Both the position numbers and the translations under genes were made by a program. A stretch of DNA of 64,000 nucleotides from F23-B02 sp045601285 (lineage in GTDB: Bacteria; Bacillota; Clostridia; Oscillospirales; Oscillospiraceae): assembly GCA_045601285.1 (NCBI GenBank), contig JAZRZJ010000032.1:5712-69711 (forward strand), written 5' to 3'. The first letter of the stretch is position 1, and each line of letters starts with the position of its first letter. Below are positions 61,021-64,000 of the stretch, piece after piece. The notes under the pieces were generated by a model, which worked only from the letters and a program-made list of their open reading frames with translations, was not told where the DNA came from and searched no databases.

Positions 61021-61074
61021 ATTATATTGCCGGCAGAAACAGAACAACAAGCACATGGCAAGGCTATTGTTTTT

Positions 61075-61497
61075 TTATTCGGAAAAGCTTATCTTTTCGG
61101 TCAGATCGTTTGCGACAAGCAGTTTTAATTTCCGCTCTATTTCAGCTATAACCGCTTTAAACGTACCGTCGTTTTTTCCTGTCGGATCCGGCAGTCCCCA
61201 ATCATCATCAAATGGTCTTCGGGCAAAGGGACAGCCTACGTCACATCCCATGGAGATCACTATATCCGGCTCGGGGATCTCATCAATCAGTTTGCTGTGA
61301 TGACCGTTTGCATCCATATCTATTCCATATAACTCTTTTATAATACGAACCGCATCCTTATTGATTTGCGGCTTCAATTCTGTCCCTGCCGAATAGCACT
61401 CCAGCCAATCTCCGCACAGGTAGTTTCCTAAAGCCTCTGCCATCTGACTTCTGCAGGAATTATGAACACAGATAAATGCCACTTTTTTCTTATTCAT
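61075..61497 (-). CDS. arsC: Thioredoxin-dependent arsenate reductase (ArsC, LMW phosphatase fold)
   Basis: 140 residues. LMW phosphatase P-loop CVHNSCRS (Cys10...Arg16), then the Cys pair SMGCDVGCPF near residues 80-85, which together form the three-cysteine relay of the thioredoxin-coupled ArsC; DPTGKNDG follows. Reduces arsenate to arsenite, or may be a related low-molecular-weight protein. Start ATG at 61497. No arsR or arsB is adjacent; the ArsB/NhaD-type transporter lies ~15 kb away. It follows the DUF5714 gene by 97 bases on the same strand. Confidence 0.85.
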   Translation of the reverse strand: MNKKKVAFICVHNSCRSQMAEALGNYLCGDWLECYSAGTELKPQINKDAVRIIKELYGIDMDANGHHSKLIDEIPEPDIVISMGCDVGCPFARRPFDDDWGLPDPTGKNDGTFKAVIAEIERKLKLLVANDLTEKISFSE

Positions 61498-61594
61498 TGT
61501 GTGATCATCCCTATCGTTGTGATTCATATTTCTTCTCCGTCAAAGTCCAGTTTGCCTCTCCGTATCCCATCTTCACGGTCAAGTCGTGCAGACA

Positions 61595-62296
61595 TCATTC
61601 GCTTCGGTGATTGACCTTTGCAAAGGGGCACCTTTTTCCGATACACTGATTGTTCTGTGCGGAATGACGGCACACGACCTCTGGCCTTTCCATCTCCACG
61701 CCGAAGTGTTCTTGCACAAAATCTATTGCCGCAAGGATAGACAGATACGAGTCTCTTTTGCAGCAGCGCGGGCCGCCGATATTGCCTATCGCGGCGAGGG
61801 CTTTTGAGGTCATTTGATTGGAAAGGCCGAACGGTTCTACTGCAAGCGGCGTCGAGCCCGATATGATGGAAACGAACATTCCCGCGCTGATTCCTGCTCC
61901 GCAGGCTCCCCAGAAGCCGCAGACTCCGCCCGGTACGCTCCGTCCTCTGCTGACGATCTCCGACAGGGCTTTTTTATGGTCTATTTTTCCGCCCGCATTT
62001 TTATAGGCAGTCAATAATGCCGCGCCGACCATGATATGGTGCTCCGGGCCATGCATATGGCAGAAGGGCTGAGCCATGAGCTTTTGTATTATCTCAATAG
62101 GGTCCTTCGAGGCTTCGCAAAGGCAAATTCCGATGATGGAATCGATGCCCTTTGTGTGGCAGTCATTGCACACGTAATGACCTTTTATGCATCGGGTCTT
62201 GCTGGGCTCTTTTTTATGGCAAATGGCGCACTCCATCATTTCGTCCTGCTCCAGATATTCAAGGGGCGCTTTACAGATCAGGCACTCTTCTTTCAT
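61595..62296 (-). CDS. DUF5714 domain cysteine-rich protein
   Basis: 233 residues. Zinc-ribbon-type N-terminus (CLICKAPLEYL, CAICHKKEPSKTRCIKGHYVCNDC), then HHIMVGAALLTAYKNAGGKI, RSVPGGVCGFWGACGAGISAGMF (Cys/Gly-rich) and RCCKRDSYLSILAA. I match this to DUF5714 from memory of its layout; function unknown, and it often lies near methyltransferase or redox genes. ATG at 62296 behind AAGGCGG. Same strand as arsC, probably one transcript. Confidence 0.75.
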   Translation of the reverse strand: MKEECLICKAPLEYLEQDEMMECAICHKKEPSKTRCIKGHYVCNDCHTKGIDSIIGICLCEASKDPIEIIQKLMAQPFCHMHGPEHHIMVGAALLTAYKNAGGKIDHKKALSEIVSRGRSVPGGVCGFWGACGAGISAGMFVSIISGSTPLAVEPFGLSNQMTSKALAAIGNIGGPRCCKRDSYLSILAAIDFVQEHFGVEMERPEVVCRHSAQNNQCIGKRCPFAKVNHRSE

Positions 62297-62382
62297 GTGA
62301 CCGCCTTCTTCCTTTTTTCTTTTATTGTATCATGCCGATGCTCGGGCTTCAAGAGCGGGTTGAGGGCCGCGGGCTTTATATC

Positions 62383-62417
62383 AAAAAGACCAACTGACGT
62401 ATTTCAGTTGGTCTTTT
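62383..62417. terminator. Terminator between DUF5714 and the truncated gene
   Basis: AAAAAGACCAACTGA, loop CGTATT, TCAGTTGGTCTTTT; ends the leftward truncated gene. Confidence 0.85.
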
Positions 62418-62438
62418 CAGTGATTCAGTTAAGCCTTT

Positions 62439-62675
62439 TTACAGAGTCTTGCACAGCGGCTCGTCTGCCCAGTCGACAGCCTCCTGCTTAAGCTCGGGAT
62501 AGATGTAGCCCGCCTTGGGCGGAACGGGATTATAGACCTTGTCTATATCGACGTAGCACATTCCCATTTTGCCATCACTGAACACGCCCTTGACCTCCAC
62601 GGCCTGCATATCGAGGTCCATGCCGAACATCGCGACGCGAACGCCGTCCTCGGAAGAATAGACTTTTACGTCGGT
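62439..62675 (-). pseudogene. 5'-truncated coding sequence cut by the CRISPR array
   Basis: The frame reads (from the right) DVKVYSSEDGVRVAMFGMDL... and ends PELKQEAVDWADEPLCKTL before TAA (62439-62441), ~76 codons. Upstream it runs straight into the first CRISPR repeat, where an in-frame TGA occurs (the GTTGAAAT end of the repeat), so no normal start remains. An ATG at 62630 has no ribosome site. The protein is Asp/Lys/Pro-rich at its end; I do not recognise the family. Its own terminator remains, so it is likely the tail of a formerly complete gene. Confidence 0.65.
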
Positions 62676-64000
62676 ATTTCAACTCACACGCCCCATGCGG
62701 GGCGCGACAGCGGTTGGACAACTCAATTTGCGAACAGTGTAAAATTTCAACTCACACGCCCCATGCGGGGCGCGACTTTTCAATCGGAGCGTCATTTTCG
62801 CCGACTTCGACATTTCAACTCACACGCCCCATGCGGGGCGCGACGCAAATTGACGATTACATTCAGGGGCATTTAGACATTTCAACTCACACGCCCCATG
62901 CGGGGCGCGACTAGCGGTTGAAGGAATAAAACTCGATTTTGTACGATTTCAACTCACACGCCCCATGCGGGGCGCGACGGCACAGCGCCCGACCGTATGG
63001 CTGCCTTACGCCATTTCAACTCACACGCCCCATGCGGGGCGCGACGACGGCAACGAAGTTACTGGTACAGCCGCCGAGAAATTTCAACTCACACGCCCCA
63101 TGCGGGGCGCGACACCGCTCTTGTCGTGGGCGGTGTAGCCCTGAGATATTTCAACTCACACGCCCCATGCGGGGCGCGACGACTTTCCGTATCGCATTTA
63201 AGGGCAGAATTAAGGATTTCAACTCACACGCCCCATGCGGGGCGCGACTTAGGCGTTGCAGGGCGCGTAGAAATCGCAATGTCATTTCAACTCACACGCC
63301 CCATGCGGGGCGCGACACTATAATCTTATCCGCTCCGGCTTGAGTGCTGACATTTCAACTCACACGCCCCATGCGGGGCGCGACCACTCCGTTCCCTCGG
63401 CGGTGCCGCTGACACTTTCATTTCAACTCACACGCCCCATGCGGGGCGCGACTTAGGCGTTGCAGGGCGCGTAGAAATCGCAATGTCATTTCAACTCACA
63501 CGCCCCATGCGGGGCGCGACTGTTTGTCCAACTGATATTGCCCTCTGTGTCGACGATTTCAACTCACACGCCACATGCGGGGCGCGACTAAATGGTGCCG
63601 TTACCTATGCCGCAAATGCTTTCATTTCAACTCACACGCCCCATGCGGGGCGCGACACACCGTCATACGAATAAAGCACATACGGCTTAAATTTCAACTC
63701 ACACGCCCCATGCGGGGCGCGACTTTTATGCAGTTATAACCGCGTTTCTTTGGCTCTCATTTCAACTCACACGCCCCATGCGGGGCGCGACGACCGTGAA
63801 GCCGCTGACAAATGGCGCTTGCAGATTTCAACTCACACGCCCCATGCGGGGCGCGACGCTCGCCAATTAAGGTGTTCAGCTTATGGTTACGCATTTCAAC
63901 TCACACGCCCCATGCGGGGCGCGACCACTCCGTTCCCTCGGCGGTGCCGCTGACACTTTCATTTCAACTCACACGCCCCATGCGGGGCGCGACTTAGGCG
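62676..64000 (-). CRISPR. Type I-C-like CRISPR array, 20 complete repeats, continues past the window
   Basis: 33-base repeats beginning ATTTCAACTCACACG and ending GGGGCGCGAC (plus strand); the complement reads GTCGCGCCCC...GTTGAAAT, the pattern of type I-C repeats with an internal CGCCCC-GCAT-GGGGCG stem. Repeat starts: 62676, 62744, 62812, 62879, 62946, 63013, 63081, 63148, 63216, 63284, 63352, 63420, 63488, 63556 (one variant base), 63624, 63691, 63759, 63825, 63893, 63961. Spacers are 33-35 bases. By the I-C convention the transcript runs on the minus strand, so the leader and cas genes lie beyond 64000 and the left end is the trailer. Confidence 0.97.

Noticed and set aside
62439..62630. 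A complete 63-residue gene starting at 62630
   Set aside because: No ribosome site precedes that ATG and the frame stays open upstream to the first CRISPR repeat, which fits a truncated gene better.
62714..63997. Several short frames in the CRISPR array giving repeated peptides such as STHTPHAGRD or NSHAPCGAR
   Set aside because: These are translations of the repeat units; no start signals or variation typical of genes.

Overview
The window looks like a chromosomal segment of an anaerobic Clostridia (Bacillota), most likely an Oscillospirales/Ruminococcaceae-type gut bacterium. This is an inference from gene content, not a database result: strong GGAGG ribosome binding sites with frequent GTG/TTG starts, TagO plus MnaA wall-polymer genes, a clostripain-family peptidase, EFR1-type ferredoxin/flavodoxin proteins, DUF4127 and DUF5714 proteins, PlsY, and no respiratory chain. 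Genes are tightly packed, mostly of moderate GC, with clear hairpin terminators. About 59 genes or gene remnants are listed.

Layout. 1-4.1 kb: divergent gltX (partial) and trpS with overlapping promoters, then tagO-mnaA for wall/surface polymer synthesis. 4.3-11.8 kb: three small unknown genes, a YfcE-like phosphoesterase, TrkH/TrkA potassium uptake, a DivIVA-like coiled-coil protein, PlsY, a small membrane protein and a DUF362 protein; two near-identical 163-bp foldback elements (MITE-like) sit between convergent gene pairs. 10.9-16.6 kb: an operon-like series joining an RSH-type HD hydrolase, a STAS-kinase fusion, a free STAS protein, and an SLC1-type symporter fused to an anti-sigma/RsbW-like domain, followed by an FMN hydroxyacid oxidase-like enzyme and the DUF362 protein. 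16.7-22.5 kb: lipid acyltransferase, alpha/beta hydrolase, and an SbcC/SbcD-like (YhaN/YhaO-like) pair.

22.5-32 kb: a molybdenum/tungsten region. It holds MobA, a small periplasmic-type molybdopterin-fold protein, an ECF S-component, an EFR1 protein, a NuoG/hydrogenase-like iron-sulfur protein, two tandem paralogous molybdopterin oxidoreductases, and a divergent TetR regulator with a clear palindromic operator. 32-35.7 kb: an NhaC-type antiporter and two divergent zinc-ribbon membrane proteins with different tandem repeats.

35.7-42.4 kb: the most interesting locus. It encodes a 60-residue peptide with a double-glycine-type leader motif, an ECF-type sigma factor, two NHLP/bacteriocin-type ABC exporters (one with an intact C39 peptidase), a very short HlyD-like partner, and an RCC1-repeat membrane protein. 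No peptide-modifying enzyme is present. 42.7-51.8 kb: clostripain, an ArsB/NhaD-type transporter, a DUF4127 protein, and a multidomain FAD/iron-sulfur oxidoreductase with a BFD-like partner.

51.8-54.9 kb: an AT-richer, probably acquired patch with a 41-residue EF-hand microprotein coupled to an HD protein, a SWIM protein and an AlbA/Schlafen-type regulator, ending at a degenerate 3' fragment of an initiator tRNA (a likely attachment-site scar). 54.9-61 kb: a sugar locus (isomerase/epimerase, divergent Gfo/Idh dehydrogenase, and a periplasmic-type sugar ABC transporter). 61-62.3 kb: arsenate-reductase-like and DUF5714 proteins. From 62,676 to the end: a type I-C-like CRISPR array whose trailer end cuts into a truncated gene, with duplicated spacers inside. 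The cas genes are not in the window.
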